A stretch of 64,000 nucleotides of DNA from Elephas maximus indicus (taxonomy: Eukaryota; Chordata; Mammalia; Proboscidea; Elephantidae): NCBI RefSeq assembly GCF_024166365.1, contig NC_064825.1, forward strand, positions 105,538,480 through 105,602,479, written 5' to 3'. Both the position numbers and the translations under genes were made by a program. Under the pieces are notes generated by a model. It was not told where the DNA came from. It was given only the letters and a program-made list of their open reading frames with translations, and did no database searches. Shown in pieces: positions 63,429 to 64,000 of this stretch (position 1 is the first letter of the stretch; the number at the start of each line of letters is the position of its first letter).

Positions 63429-63884
63429 CTATGTGGCCAGAGGTCAGTAAATGACATCATCGAGAAAGCTGGAACAATAAAAAATCAGGGGAAAAAAAGA
63501 CATGATAAATGCAAGTAAATTACAGATTTTGCTTCAAGAAGTGTATAGAGACCTTACTGCAATCATGAACTAGTGAGGGAATTATATAGTCAGGAAATGT
63601 TATAATAATTGTCATTTTACTAATTGTAAATGTGATGAAAAAATTAGCTAACTGACTTCTTCAAGATATTAGTAATAAAAAGAATAAAAATCAGTTATCT
63701 GAACTGCTGGTATAGTGTTGTCTCATGACAATGTGATACATCTTTATTAAATTAAAAAAAAAATACCACCACAATTGAAACCATATTCATTATTCCTATC
63801 ATCATCATCATCATGGACTATGTATCAAATTCTTGTAAAATATAAAATATTAAATGAGAAGGGCTGCATGCATTTTTTCTAAAT

Positions 63885-64000
63885 TTCATTTAATTTGTTG
63901 TTGTCAGTGAAAATATATACAGCAAAACATATACCAATTCAACAGCTTCTACATGTGCAACTTAGCGACATTGATTACATTGTTCAACTTGTGCAAGGAT
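63885..64000 (-). mobile_element. L1 3' end, runs off the window
   Basis: Duplicate of the L1 that begins at about 51305. Confidence 0.75.

Larger units (their letters stand above)
63190..64000. repeat. Direct segmental duplication, right copy (partner 50560-51425)
   Basis: See the partner. Runs off the window end inside an antisense L1 3' end that begins at about 63885. Confidence 0.88.

Overview
The window is vertebrate, and its repeats point to an afrotherian mammal, most likely an elephant or close relative. It carries many AfroSINE-type tRNA-derived SINEs, RTE-clade LINE copies with the same short 3' tail, and L1 elements of several ages. The coding content is part of an olfactory receptor (OR) cluster. 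All OR genes lie on the minus strand as intronless coding exons: two OR5W copies plus a third wrecked one, an OR5I1 gene and a family-10 receptor resembling OR10AG1. The order OR5W - OR5I1 - OR10 is that of the human chromosome 11q11 cluster (established knowledge), so this looks like the orthologous locus. Family assignments rest on recall of protein sequences, not a search.

Layout. 0-0.63 kb: single-copy sequence with an inverted partner at 22.4-22.9 kb. 0.64-6.49 kb: an L1 keeping both ends but deleted internally. 7.2-12.85 kb: further L1 pieces. 12.87-14.25 kb: a degenerate purine-rich minisatellite. 14.74-20.8 kb: first OR5W duplication unit (A), whose OR5W gene has one frameshift and is flanked by a (ATACAT)n tract. 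20.8-27.8 kb: retroelement-rich, with a MaLR LTR, RTE pieces and a decayed ERVL-like provirus. 28.0-36.4 kb: second OR5W unit (B), with an intact 310-residue OR5W gene and a 2.5 kb RTE insertion. 38.3-41.3 kb: third, badly broken OR5W copy (C), cut by an L1 and an RTE. 43.78-44.72 kb: intact OR5I1 (314 residues). 54.11-55.07 kb: intact OR10 gene (318 residues) whose stop codon appears to lie in an adjoining L1. 50.6-51.4 and 63.2-64.0 kb: a direct duplication sharing one SINE, which hints at another OR10-type unit just beyond the window. The remainder is AT-rich intergenic DNA with scattered old repeats.

How it works together. Each intact OR should encode a seven-transmembrane odorant receptor of olfactory sensory neurons. 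Nothing suggests an operon or pathway; the shared theme is birth and death of receptor genes by tandem duplication, with retroelements breaking some copies. I found no non-OR protein gene, no CRISPR array and no convincing functional RNA gene. I did not find an undescribed biological system. The most unusual structures are the purine-rich minisatellite, the A(n)T(n) palindromic insertions flanked by target-site-like repeats, and the nested duplications.
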